11,483 nucleotides of DNA from Flavobacteriaceae bacterium (GTDB lineage: Bacteria; Bacteroidota; Bacteroidia; Flavobacteriales; Flavobacteriaceae): assembly GCA_030633285.1 (NCBI GenBank), contig DAOVTC010000014.1, forward strand, positions 1 through 11,483. Direction: 5' to 3'. This document shows, one piece after another, positions 4,232 to 11,483 of this stretch (positions within the stretch are counted from its first letter, which is position 1; each line of letters opens with the position of its first letter). The notes under the pieces are model-generated. The model was not told where the DNA came from. It saw only the letters and a program-made list of their open reading frames with translations, and made no database searches. Made by a program: the position numbers and the translations under genes.

Positions 4232-6478
4232 TTAATCTTCTTTTTTACCAAAAAGCCTTTTAAAGAATGATTTCTTATTTTTTCTTTTTGCTTTTCGTGA
4301 AGCTTTCTCAAAAGTAGTACTTTTCTTTTTAAAGATTCCTCCAAGCAATTTTTCAAAATCTGAATCTTCAATATAGTCTTCACATAATAAAGCATCTACA
4401 TATTCAAAAGGAAGTTTATCAAAAGAATCAAAATATTTATTTTTTAAATATTTACTATTTTGTACTTTCTGTAATGTTTTTGCCACTAAAGGTAAAGCCA
4501 AAGTACTTCCCGATCCATTTGCTCCATTATTAAAATGAATAATTGGTAAAGATGCCCCTACACGTGTAGCCACAACCAATTTAGGATTGTAAGCAATAAA
4601 CCAAGCGTCAGCATAATCTTGTGATGTACCCGTTTTTCCTGCCAAAGGTAAATTTACTCCATAAACATTTTTCATTGATTTTCCGGTACCTTCAATTATA
4701 GCTTTTTGTAATATTGCATTCAATAAATCTGTACTTTGTTTTTCAAAAACCATTTTTTCTGATTTTAAAAACTTATTTTTATATAACACTTTTCCTTTTG
4801 AGGTTTTAACTGATACTATTATTTGAGGTTCAACTTTAAACCCTCCATTTGCAAAACTTGCATAAGCAAAAGCCATTTCGTATAGGCTTGCAGTTGTTGT
4901 TCCTAAAGCTGTAGAAGGTTTGTTGATCAGTTCTTGACTAAAACTTAATGCTTCCCAAGTGTTTTTTAAATCTGAAAAAGGAACTTGCATAAATAAATTT
5001 ACTGTTGGAATATTTATAGATTTTGCTAAAGAAGCAGCTAATGAATAATTTCCACCTATGGAATGGTCATAATTTTGTGGTTGCCAATTGTCAAAATCAG
5101 TTAAAATCAACTGGTCATTATCTAAATATTGGCAAGGCATAGCCCCATTTTGTAAAGCTGTTGCATATAAAATTGGCTTAAATGCAGAAGCGGTTTGACG
5201 TTGGGCAAAAATTTGATCATAAGGCTGTGTACGATAATCAATTCCTCCAATCCACGATTTTACTCCACCAGTATTTGGGTCAATAGCTAGAAATCCTGCA
5301 TGTAATAATGTAAGAGATTGGTTTATACTATCTCTTATAGAAATTGAATCTGTATAAAAGCCTTTCCAAGAAAATATTTCTCTATTCTTTTTTATATCTG
5401 CAACATCAGTTAATTTTAACTTTTCCAGTTCTTTATTTACTAACTTTTGCAGACTTTTTTTACTCAAACCACTTTTATATTGCTTTGTCAAACGTTTTTG
5501 CATTTTACTCAAATGGCTTTGAAAAGCATGATGAGCATAACTTTGCAATTTAAAATTTAAAGTTGTTTCAATTACCAATCCACTTTTATGAATATCATAA
5601 ATAGTATCATATTTTTTATTAATACTTTTTAAAATTTCATTTACTTCATTTTTAACTTGAACTAAAAAATAATTTGCGTGACCTTCAGATTTCAAATTTG
5701 CATAATCCAGTTTTAAAGGTCTTTTCTGAATAGAATCGGATATGATTTCTGATAGATGATCGTATTTTTCCATTTGCCTCAAAACTACATTTCGACGTTT
5801 TATTGCATGATCTGGGTATAACCTTGGATTGTAATAAGTATTTGCCTTTAGCATACCTACTAAAACTGCAGCTTCTTCAATTTTTAATTTTGACACACTT
5901 TTATTAAAATATCTTCTTGAAGCTGATTCAATTCCAAAAACATTTTCCCCAAAAGGGATCGTGTTTAAATACAATGTTAAAATATCTTCTTTGCTATATA
6001 TTCTTTCTAATCGATTTGCTAGAATTACTTCTTTGGTTTTATTTACCGGCATACTCAACGGACCATAATTATTTCGTCCATACATATTTTTTGCTAATTG
6101 TTGTGTAATGGTACTGCCTCCACCAGAATTTTGTTTGTTTAAAATAATCGTTTTAAACAAAACGCGCAACATACTTCTTGAATCAACTCCTGTATGCTCA
6201 AAATACCGAGCATCTTCGGTTGAAATTAGAGCATTAATTAAGTGTTTTGGAATAAACTGGTATTCAATGTTTGTTCTGTTTTCGGCAAAAAACTTCCCTA
6301 TTAAAACTCCATTCTCTGACAAAACCAATGAAGCTGTTTCATTTTTAAATGCTTTTAATTCACTTTCAGTAAATAAATGACCAAATACCCCATAATAAAC
6401 AGCTGTAATGAATAATCCTAGAATTAGGATTGTAAGAAAAAAAAGTTTGATTGTAAATTTTAAAATCTTTTTTACCAT
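4232..6478 (-). CDS. Bifunctional class A penicillin-binding protein (PBP1A type)
   Basis: A 748-residue peptidoglycan synthase, of usual length for the PBP1A family (ponA/mrcA type). A membrane anchor (about residues 8-30) precedes a GT51 transglycosylase domain (about 55-235) with catalytic E88 in TEDARYFEHTG, then GGGSTITQQLAKN (119-131) and KEVILANRLE (149-158). A linker of about 310-390, rich in charged residues, leads to the transpeptidase domain (about 395-675) with S431-x-x-K434 (SAFK), S487-I-N489, and K615-T-G617. Both active sites are complete, so it should polymerise and cross-link glycan strands on the periplasmic face of the inner membrane. The C-terminus ends in a very basic tail (about 717-747). 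The ATG is preceded by A/T-rich sequence, no Shine-Dalgarno. A secreted protein gene ends 49 nt upstream and a lipoprotein gene starts 36 nt downstream. Confidence 0.97.
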   Translation of the reverse strand: MVKKILKFTIKLFFLTILILGLFITAVYYGVFGHLFTESELKAFKNETASLVLSENGVLIGKFFAENRTNIEYQFIPKHLINALISTEDARYFEHTGVDSRSMLRVLFKTIILNKQNSGGGSTITQQLAKNMYGRNNYGPLSMPVNKTKEVILANRLERIYSKEDILTLYLNTIPFGENVFGIESASRRYFNKSVSKLKIEEAAVLVGMLKANTYYNPRLYPDHAIKRRNVVLRQMEKYDHLSEIISDSIQKRPLKLDYANLKSEGHANYFLVQVKNEVNEILKSINKKYDTIYDIHKSGLVIETTLNFKLQSYAHHAFQSHLSKMQKRLTKQYKSGLSKKSLQKLVNKELEKLKLTDVADIKKNREIFSWKGFYTDSISIRDSINQSLTLLHAGFLAIDPNTGGVKSWIGGIDYRTQPYDQIFAQRQTASAFKPILYATALQNGAMPCQYLDNDQLILTDFDNWQPQNYDHSIGGNYSLAASLAKSINIPTVNLFMQVPFSDLKNTWEALSFSQELINKPSTALGTTTASLYEMAFAYASFANGGFKVEPQIIVSVKTSKGKVLYKNKFLKSEKMVFEKQSTDLLNAILQKAIIEGTGKSMKNVYGVNLPLAGKTGTSQDYADAWFIAYNPKLVVATRVGASLPIIHFNNGANGSGSTLALPLVAKTLQKVQNSKYLKNKYFDSFDKLPFEYVDALLCEDYIEDSDFEKLLGGIFKKKSTTFEKASRKAKRKNKKSFFKRLFGKKED

Positions 6479-6527
6479 GATAGAAAGTTATAGTAAAAAT
6501 TAAAAAGTATTAAAATCTTTTTAAGAT

Positions 6528-7199
6528 TTAGTTTTTAAAAACTATTAATGTTGCAATATATCCGGTTAAAATATTCCACTCTTTAGAAGCCAGCAATTTT
6601 CCATTTTCATCAAAAACATTAAATTCAGCTGTGTTTGGGCCAGACAATCCTTGATTTAAAGCTTCAATATCAACACGGTTAAAGCCATCATTTAAATTAA
6701 CATCAATTGTATAATAGCCCGCTTGTAAGACAATATTTGATCTAACAACTTTTTCGTTAACATATAACCTCACTCTATCACCGTCAACATAACTATGGTC
6801 ACGACATTCAATTCTAATTCTTTTTGTATTTGTTTCAATTTTACCGAGCTCAAGTTTTGTTTTTAATTTTACGACACTAACATCTTTTCCATTCCAATAT
6901 TTTTTAACTAATACATCTTTATCTCTTTGATTATGGCTAGACATACTTTTCTTATTTTCCTTTTTATTTACACTATATTTTGGGAAATAGTCTGAAATAT
7001 CTTCTAATGTTCCAAAACGAGTAATAATCTCTCCTTTTTGTTCAATAGTATTTGAAGAGGTAAAATTTAATTGTTCATCATTATCAGGCTGATAATTAAA
7101 GTTACCTGTTACAATCACTTTATTATCATCTATTTGTGAATATAAATTTATTGAAATGAAAAATAGTAAAAAAAGTATATAGATGTTTCTTAACTGCAT
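6528..7199 (-). CDS. Secreted beta-rich protein of unknown function
   Basis: A 223-residue protein with a clear signal peptide (hydrophobic residues 5-19, likely cut near NLYS-Q, about residue 21). The central part (about 30-100) is polar, low in complexity and rich in K, N, S and D. The C-terminal part (about 105-223) looks like one beta-sandwich domain with distinctive segments: ECRDHSYVDGDRVRLYVN (131-148), GYYTIDVNLNDGFNRVDIEA (161-180), LNQGLSGPNTAEF (181-193) and a strand near the end. I recall similar C-terminal domains in secreted Bacteroidota proteins but know no function. There is a single mature cysteine (C132), so no disulfide. It ends 49 nt before the penicillin-binding protein gene on the same strand, suggesting shared transcription and an envelope role. 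I found no consensus promoter just upstream. Confidence 0.8.
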   Translation of the reverse strand: MQLRNIYILFLLFFISINLYSQIDDNKVIVTGNFNYQPDNDEQLNFTSSNTIEQKGEIITRFGTLEDISDYFPKYSVNKKENKKSMSSHNQRDKDVLVKKYWNGKDVSVVKLKTKLELGKIETNTKRIRIECRDHSYVDGDRVRLYVNEKVVRSNIVLQAGYYTIDVNLNDGFNRVDIEALNQGLSGPNTAEFNVFDENGKLLASKEWNILTGYIATLIVFKN

Positions 7200-7399
7200 T
7201 TGTATGATAAAAATCTAATTTTTCTTGTTTTAAAAGTGGCCAAATTACAAATTAAACCATATAATTATATTAAAATTTTATTAAAACATATTTTCACTCT
7301 TTGCAAGTCACCAATAGATAAAATAAATTAATGCAGAAACATACCTTAGTAATAATGATTTTTAAAATGATTTGATGCAATTTCTATCTTCTAAATTAA

Positions 7400-7444
7400 A
7401 TCAAGATTGAAAAATTAATTTTCAATTTTGTTAAATATCTTGAT
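7400..7444. repeat. Nested inverted repeats in an intergenic gap
   Basis: The outer arms ATCAAGAT (7400-7407) and ATCTTGAT (7437-7444) and inner arms ATTGAAAA (7406-7413) and TTTTCAAT (7419-7426) overlap by two bases, so the two stems are alternatives. On the minus strand they begin 15 nt after the stop at 7459 and are followed by TTTAATTTAG, so this may be a weak terminator or 3'-end hairpin for that gene. It is AT-rich and could be incidental. The rest of the 259-nt gap (7200-7458) holds nothing else I can support. Confidence 0.4.
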
Positions 7445-7458
7445 GAAATAATCAATTT

Positions 7459-8754
7459 TTATCCTTTTTTATTTAATTGACGTTGTATTTTTTTAATAGC
7501 GTTCTCAATGGACTTATCAGGTTCAATAACATTGTATTCTCCCCAAAATTCAGGATTAGAAAAACCTGAAGCTTTATCATTTAAAATAACATTTGTTTTT
7601 AACTTTTCTCTATTCTTTAAACTATCTTTATCTGCATTTAATTTCCAATCCGTTACAGCCATTTCAATGGTTATATTGTATAATGAATTGAATAATTTCT
7701 TTTTCCAATTTATTTTAAATGTCAATTCAATTCGGCTATAACCAAAATACCATTTACCATCTTTTACTCTATAATCAACTCTATAACTAGCAATTGTAGG
7801 TGTAACATCAGCTTTAGCAGGTTTTTTCTTAACAAAATATTTACTTGCTTTTTTTGGATTTTCAAGGTTTAAGCTAAAAATTGCTTTACTCAAAGCATAT
7901 GTATTAACATCAATATATAATTTTCCAAAATATAAAGGTTCGTCTATGTACTTATATGGGTTGAAATTAATAACATAAGCCATTCTGTTATTAATACTTA
8001 TTACTTTTTCAAAAGTGAATTTGTATTTTTCAAAAATGTCTTCATTAAAAAACATGTCACGATTTTTTATCAAATCAATATTTATATTGTTATAAGGTCC
8101 TCCTTGAAGTTTAATTACCAGTGTGTCAATTTTTCTATAATCAGTACTTTTTCTTGCTCTATTAAGTTTTACATAATCATAACCTTTTGATTGATAAGGT
8201 TGTTTATATATCTCAACCACTGCCTCAGATAGTGACGCATAAGTTCTTCTTTTTTTTATAGATTCTCGGTAAAAAGCTTTCATAATAACAGGATCTTGAA
8301 AATAATTTTTTCGTTTATTTTCCATAACCTTTCTAACTATAAAATCTGGATCTTTAGAAATAATACTGATTTCAGGTAATTTCTCAATTGATGCAACTAA
8401 TTTAATAGTTGTATTTTCAGTAGAAAGTTTAGTTAATAAAATTACTTTATTATGATAGCCCAAATAAGATACCGTTACGCTTTTATCAGTCAAATCTTTT
8501 GGAACTTTTAACAAAAATTTTCCATCAGAATTGGTTATGGTAGAAATATTGGTTTCATTTACTGTAAGAGTTGCAAATTCTAACGATTTTCTAGAATTGA
8601 TATCTATAACCAACCCTTTATAGGTAACATACTCATCTGCTTCTATTTTTTGTGCTATTGCTTGAGGCATTGTTTGAAAATACCCTATTGCAATAAATAA
8701 AATCATAGCAAAATACATTGTCCTTTTTTTAAAAAAATCTGATTTTGTTTTCAT
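7459..8754 (-). CDS. Secreted protein with carboxypeptidase-regulatory-like domain
   Basis: A 431-residue exported protein. The N-terminus is basic (KTKSDFFKKR), then hydrophobic (about residues 13-27), with a likely cleavage after AIA (32-34). Residues about 44-120 form a carboxypeptidase-regulatory-like beta-sandwich of the kind found at the front of Bacteroidota outer-membrane proteins: YKGLVIDINSRKSLEFATL, then TNSDGKFLLKVP and VSYLGYHNKVI. The remainder (about 135-430) carries a conserved-looking block (KAFYRESIKKRR, then EAVVEIYKQPY) and many amphipathic strands, similar to DUF5686-type proteins. There is no TonB box, and the length is too short for a TonB-dependent receptor barrel, so this is not SusC-like. 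The C-terminus is basic and lacks a type IX sorting domain I could recognise. Envelope location is well supported; function is unknown. It is transcribed away from xdhA. Confidence 0.85.
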   Translation of the reverse strand: MKTKSDFFKKRTMYFAMILFIAIGYFQTMPQAIAQKIEADEYVTYKGLVIDINSRKSLEFATLTVNETNISTITNSDGKFLLKVPKDLTDKSVTVSYLGYHNKVILLTKLSTENTTIKLVASIEKLPEISIISKDPDFIVRKVMENKRKNYFQDPVIMKAFYRESIKKRRTYASLSEAVVEIYKQPYQSKGYDYVKLNRARKSTDYRKIDTLVIKLQGGPYNNINIDLIKNRDMFFNEDIFEKYKFTFEKVISINNRMAYVINFNPYKYIDEPLYFGKLYIDVNTYALSKAIFSLNLENPKKASKYFVKKKPAKADVTPTIASYRVDYRVKDGKWYFGYSRIELTFKINWKKKLFNSLYNITIEMAVTDWKLNADKDSLKNREKLKTNVILNDKASGFSNPEFWGEYNVIEPDKSIENAIKKIQRQLNKKG

Positions 8755-8925
8755 TGTATAAAGAAATTATTATTGTTCGTTTTCAATGACAAGTTAATGC
8801 TTTTTAAATTTTTGGAAAAGGCTTTTAACATTTAAAATTATTCTACCTAATATATTAATTTTTTACTCTATTTACTCCAACTTTCATTTTTACCAAACTT
8901 AATCCAATTAAAGACGTATTAAAAA

Positions 8926-8933
8926 TATATTTC
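8926..8933 (+). promoter_or_regulatory. Weak candidate promoter element for xdhAB
   Basis: TATATTTC differs from TAnnTTTG only at the last base and lies 29 nt before the chosen xdhA start. No convincing TTG is found at the right distance. It is the best candidate in the 208-nt divergent gap (8755-8962) between the regulatory-like-domain gene and xdhA; no operator or riboswitch was recognised there. Confidence 0.28.
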
Positions 8934-8962
8934 ATACAATTTTTAATATCTTGCCATCGCTT

Positions 8963-10366
8963 ATGATTCAATTTATATTAAACAATAAAATCATTAAAAC
9001 CTCTGCCAATTCTGGTATGACCTTACTTGATTTTATACGTGAAAATGAACAATTAAAAGGTACAAAAATTGGATGTAGAGAAGGAGATTGTGGCGCTTGT
9101 ACTGTTTTAGTTGGAACACTCAATAACAACAAGATATCTTACCAAAGTATTACCTCTTGTATTTCTCCTTTAGGAAATGCCAACGGAAAACATATTGTAA
9201 CTGTTGAAGGTATCAATTTAGTTCAAAATCTTAATTCTGTTCAACAATCTTTGTATGATAATCACGCTACACAATGTGGTTTTTGTACACCTGGTTTTGC
9301 AGTTTCATTAACTGGTCATGCCTTGTCAAATGATAATACCAGTACAGGTCATGACGCTATAAGCGGAAATATTTGTCGTTGTACAGGATATAAATCCATA
9401 GAAAAAGCAACAGATAATATAACTGAGAAACTAGCATCAAAAGATGCCAACCACCAAATAAAATGGCTGATTGATAAAGGTTTTATTCCAAATTATTTTA
9501 TCGAAATTCCTAAAAAACTAGATAATTTAAATACCAAAAAATTAGATCCTTCAAACGGAACGATAGTTGCCAACGGAACCGACTTATTTGTACGATATGC
9601 AGATCTATTATCTGAAGAAAAAGTTCAATTAATTGGAGAAGACGCTTCTTTAAAAGGTATTGCTTTTTCTGATAATATTTGTACCATTGGAGCAAGTACA
9701 ACAGTTACTGAAATATTAAAAAATGACAGATTACAAACCGTTTTTCCCAAATTAAAATCTTTTTTAAAATTAGTTTCATCAGAGCAAATTAGGAATATGG
9801 GAACACTTGGCGGAAATTTTGTGAATGCATCGCCAATTGGCGATATGTCCATCTTTTTTTTAGCTTTAAACAGTAGCTTAAAAATTAAGAATAGTAACGG
9901 AACAACAAGAGCAATTCCATTTAACAAGTTTCATCAAAATTATAAAAAATACGATTTACAAGATGGTGAACTGATACAATCTATTTCGTTTGAAATACCA
10001 GATAAAAATACTTATTTCCATTTTGAAAAAGTAAGTAAAAGAACACATTTAGATATCGCAAGTGTTAATGCCGCGGGTAAAATCACTATCAAAAATAATA
10101 AAATTAGTAATGCTTATTTTTCTTTGGGTGGCGTTGCTGCAATTCCTAAATTCTTAGCAAAAACAAATGATTTCCTAAAAGGAAAAACAATTGACACAAA
10201 AACCATCAAACAAGCTGAAAAAGTATTGCAATCAGAAATCAGCCCGATTAGTGATGTTAGAGGTACGACAGACTATAAACGTTTGTTAGCAAAACAGTTA
10301 TTTTTCGCTCATTTTATTGAATTATTCCCTAAAAAAATTAAATTCCAAAACCTTATTAGTAACTAA
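8963..10366 (+). CDS. xdhA: Xanthine dehydrogenase small subunit (2Fe-2S and FAD)
   Basis: I chose the ATG at 8963 (467 residues). A TTG four codons upstream (8951) keeps the frame, but the family normally begins right at the first strand (MIQFILNNK). The subunit passes electrons from the molybdenum centre to FAD and NAD+. Domains in order: plant-type 2Fe-2S ferredoxin (about residues 1-75; C38, C43 and C46 in GCREGDCGAC, plus C66); second 2Fe-2S domain (about 78-155; C105, C108 in CGFC and C138, C140 in CRC); FAD-binding domain (about 165-345; VANGTDLFVR at 202-211 and NMGTLGGNFVNASPIGDM at 278-295); and a C-terminal FAD-domain extension (about 355-460; KRTHLDIA at 359-366). All eight cluster cysteines are present. 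xdhB follows after 4 nt. The layout is the two-subunit form seen in Rhodobacter. Confidence 0.95.
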   Translation: MIQFILNNKIIKTSANSGMTLLDFIRENEQLKGTKIGCREGDCGACTVLVGTLNNNKISYQSITSCISPLGNANGKHIVTVEGINLVQNLNSVQQSLYDNHATQCGFCTPGFAVSLTGHALSNDNTSTGHDAISGNICRCTGYKSIEKATDNITEKLASKDANHQIKWLIDKGFIPNYFIEIPKKLDNLNTKKLDPSNGTIVANGTDLFVRYADLLSEEKVQLIGEDASLKGIAFSDNICTIGASTTVTEILKNDRLQTVFPKLKSFLKLVSSEQIRNMGTLGGNFVNASPIGDMSIFFLALNSSLKIKNSNGTTRAIPFNKFHQNYKKYDLQDGELIQSISFEIPDKNTYFHFEKVSKRTHLDIASVNAAGKITIKNNKISNAYFSLGGVAAIPKFLAKTNDFLKGKTIDTKTIKQAEKVLQSEISPISDVRGTTDYKRLLAKQLFFAHFIELFPKKIKFQNLISN

Positions 10367-10370
10367 AACT

Positions 10371-11483
10371 ATGAAAAATATTGATTCTTTTGGTCATTTA
10401 AGAGGTGAGTCACTTTTTGTAGATGATATCATTACAAGGCAAGATACGTTATTTGGTTTGGTATTTGATTCTCCAAAAGCACACGGTAAAATTATTTCAG
10501 TTAATTACGCTAAAGCGGAAGCAGTCAATGGAGTAATTAAAATTTTTACTTACAAAGATGTTTTAGGAGAAAATCAAATTGGTGGAATTATACCCGATGA
10601 ACCTCTTTGGGCGGAAAAGGAAGTCCATTTTATAGGACAGCCAATTGCTTTTATTGTAGCAAAAAGTGAAGCTATTGCAAAAAGAGCAAGAACACTAATT
10701 GAAATTGAAATTAAAGATTTACCTGTAATAACAACAGCAAAAGAAGCCAAAGAAAAAGGTAGTTTCATTAATGCTCCAAGAAGTTTTAAATTAGGAAATA
10801 CTAAAAACTCTTTTGCAAAATGCGATTATGTTTATGAAGGAGATACTTTTTCAAACGGTCAGGAACATTTATATTTAGAAACACAAGGTTCTTATGCAAT
10901 TCCTATGGAAAATGGGAATATTAAAATTATATCTTCAACACAAGGACCGACAATAGTTCAAAAAACAGCTGCCAAAGTATTGGGAATACCTATGAACAAA
11001 ATTGAAGTTGACGTTATTAGATTAGGTGGTGGTTTTGGAGGAAAAGAAGACCAAGCTACACCTTGGGCAGTTATGGCAGCAGTTGCAGTTCAGCAATTAA
11101 AAAAACCTGTAAAACATATTTTAAATCGCCATGATGATTTACGAATGACGGGCAAACGTCATCCTTATGAATCTACCTTTAAAATCGGCTTAACAAAAGA
11201 TTTAAAAATACAGGCATTTGAGGTTGATTTTTTACAAAATTCTGGTGCAGCAGCAGATTTATCTCCTGCCATAGCAGAACGAACATTATTTCATGCAACC
11301 AATAGTTATTTCATTCCAAATGTAACAACAACTGTTTATAGTTGTAAAACAAATTTACCTCCAAATACCGCTTTTAGAGGTTTTGGTGGACCACAAGGAA
11401 TGTTTGTGATAGAATCTGCCATTGCCAAAGCAGCTAGTGAAATTGGCGTGAATAAAAGGTTGATTCAAGAAATAAATTTAATA
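10371..11483 (+). CDS. xdhB: Xanthine dehydrogenase molybdopterin-binding subunit, partial, cut by the right edge
   Basis: The first 371 codons are open to the edge of the window; the full protein should be roughly twice as long. It opens MKNIDSFGHLRGESLFVDD, normal for the family, in the small N-terminal domain (about 1-125), then enters the molybdenum-binding domain. Residues matching the bovine enzyme by motif and exact spacing are Q191 in SSTQG (Q767), E226 in GGGFGGKED (E802), R304 in AERTLFH (R880) and F338 in AFRGFGGPQG (F914). E802 and R880 bind the purine in true xanthine dehydrogenases and are replaced in aldehyde oxidases, so hypoxanthine/xanthine is the likely substrate. The catalytic glutamate near the C-terminus lies beyond the window. 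The gene starts 4 nt after xdhA and must share its transcript. Confidence 0.95.
   Translation, partial: MKNIDSFGHLRGESLFVDDIITRQDTLFGLVFDSPKAHGKIISVNYAKAEAVNGVIKIFTYKDVLGENQIGGIIPDEPLWAEKEVHFIGQPIAFIVAKSEAIAKRARTLIEIEIKDLPVITTAKEAKEKGSFINAPRSFKLGNTKNSFAKCDYVYEGDTFSNGQEHLYLETQGSYAIPMENGNIKIISSTQGPTIVQKTAAKVLGIPMNKIEVDVIRLGGGFGGKEDQATPWAVMAAVAVQQLKKPVKHILNRHDDLRMTGKRHPYESTFKIGLTKDLKIQAFEVDFLQNSGAAADLSPAIAERTLFHATNSYFIPNVTTTVYSCKTNLPPNTAFRGFGGPQGMFVIESAIAKAASEIGVNKRLIQEINLI

Noticed and set aside
4201..4395. A minus-strand open frame of 64 codons overlapping the end of the penicillin-binding protein gene
   Set aside because: It is a frame shadow over the lysine-rich tail; its residues are compositionally biased and match nothing.
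5344..6380. Several plus-strand open frames of 63-90 codons inside the penicillin-binding protein gene
   Set aside because: They lie antisense to a gene with complete family motifs. Their products are biased hydrophobic sequences expected from the complement of AT-rich coding DNA, with no recognisable domain.
7200..7458. A consensus promoter for the 223-residue secreted protein
   Set aside because: The closest minus-strand matches (TAATTTG around 7241-7256) are one T short of TAnnTTTG and lack a paired TTG, so they do not stand out from the AT-rich background.
7508..7741. A plus-strand open frame of 77 codons inside the 431-residue protein gene
   Set aside because: It is antisense to a conserved secreted protein and has no credible start context or domain.
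8951..8962. TTG at 8951 as the xdhA start
   Set aside because: An in-frame ATG four codons later matches the usual N-terminus of the ferredoxin domain; the four extra residues add nothing recognisable.
9510..9927. Minus-strand open frames inside xdhA, and another at 10574-10768 inside xdhB
   Set aside because: They are antisense to well-supported conserved genes and show no motifs.

Overview
The window looks like a chromosomal segment from a member of the Bacteroidota, most likely the Flavobacteriaceae. The reasons are: very AT-rich DNA with A/T-ending codons; start codons mostly without a Shine-Dalgarno sequence, except a strong one before rpsU; promoter elements of the Bacteroidota type (TTG and TAnnTTTG); and families typical of this phylum (carboxypeptidase-regulatory-like cell-envelope proteins, and a lipoprotein with an acidic patch after the lipobox cysteine).

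Region 1 (1-1945, minus strand) is translation and chromosome housekeeping. Read in the direction of transcription it is rpsU (bS21), then xerC and hpf in a tight pair, then tRNA-Thr(UGU) and the start of tRNA-Tyr(GUA), which runs off the left edge. Each unit has its own control: a terminator after rpsU, another after hpf, and a near-consensus promoter for the tRNA unit that physically overlaps the hpf terminator. The rpsU leader is the most interesting piece of regulatory DNA here. It pairs a near-perfect Shine-Dalgarno sequence, rare in this phylum, with a tiny upstream reading frame that runs over it and over the rpsU start codon.

Region 2 (2008-3307, plus strand) is a two-gene unit transcribed away from rpsU. 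It encodes a membrane-anchored endonuclease/exonuclease/phosphatase-fold hydrolase and a small two-helix membrane protein, and ends in a hairpin terminator.

Region 3 (3323-8754, minus strand) is cell envelope. In order of transcription it holds a secreted carboxypeptidase-regulatory-like protein; after a gap with nested inverted repeats, a small secreted beta-rich protein; a bifunctional class A penicillin-binding protein (PBP1A type); and a propeller-like lipoprotein. The last three are close enough to be one transcript.

Region 4 (8963-11483, plus strand) is a molybdenum hydroxylase. xdhA (2Fe-2S plus FAD subunit) is followed after 4 nt by xdhB (molybdopterin subunit, cut by the right edge). 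The substrate-pocket residues that define xanthine dehydrogenases are conserved, so purine oxidation (hypoxanthine to xanthine to urate) is the likely reaction.

I see no mobile element, CRISPR array, prophage or obviously foreign DNA. The best leads are the rpsU leader, the promoter/terminator overlap before the tRNAs, and the uncharacterised envelope proteins.
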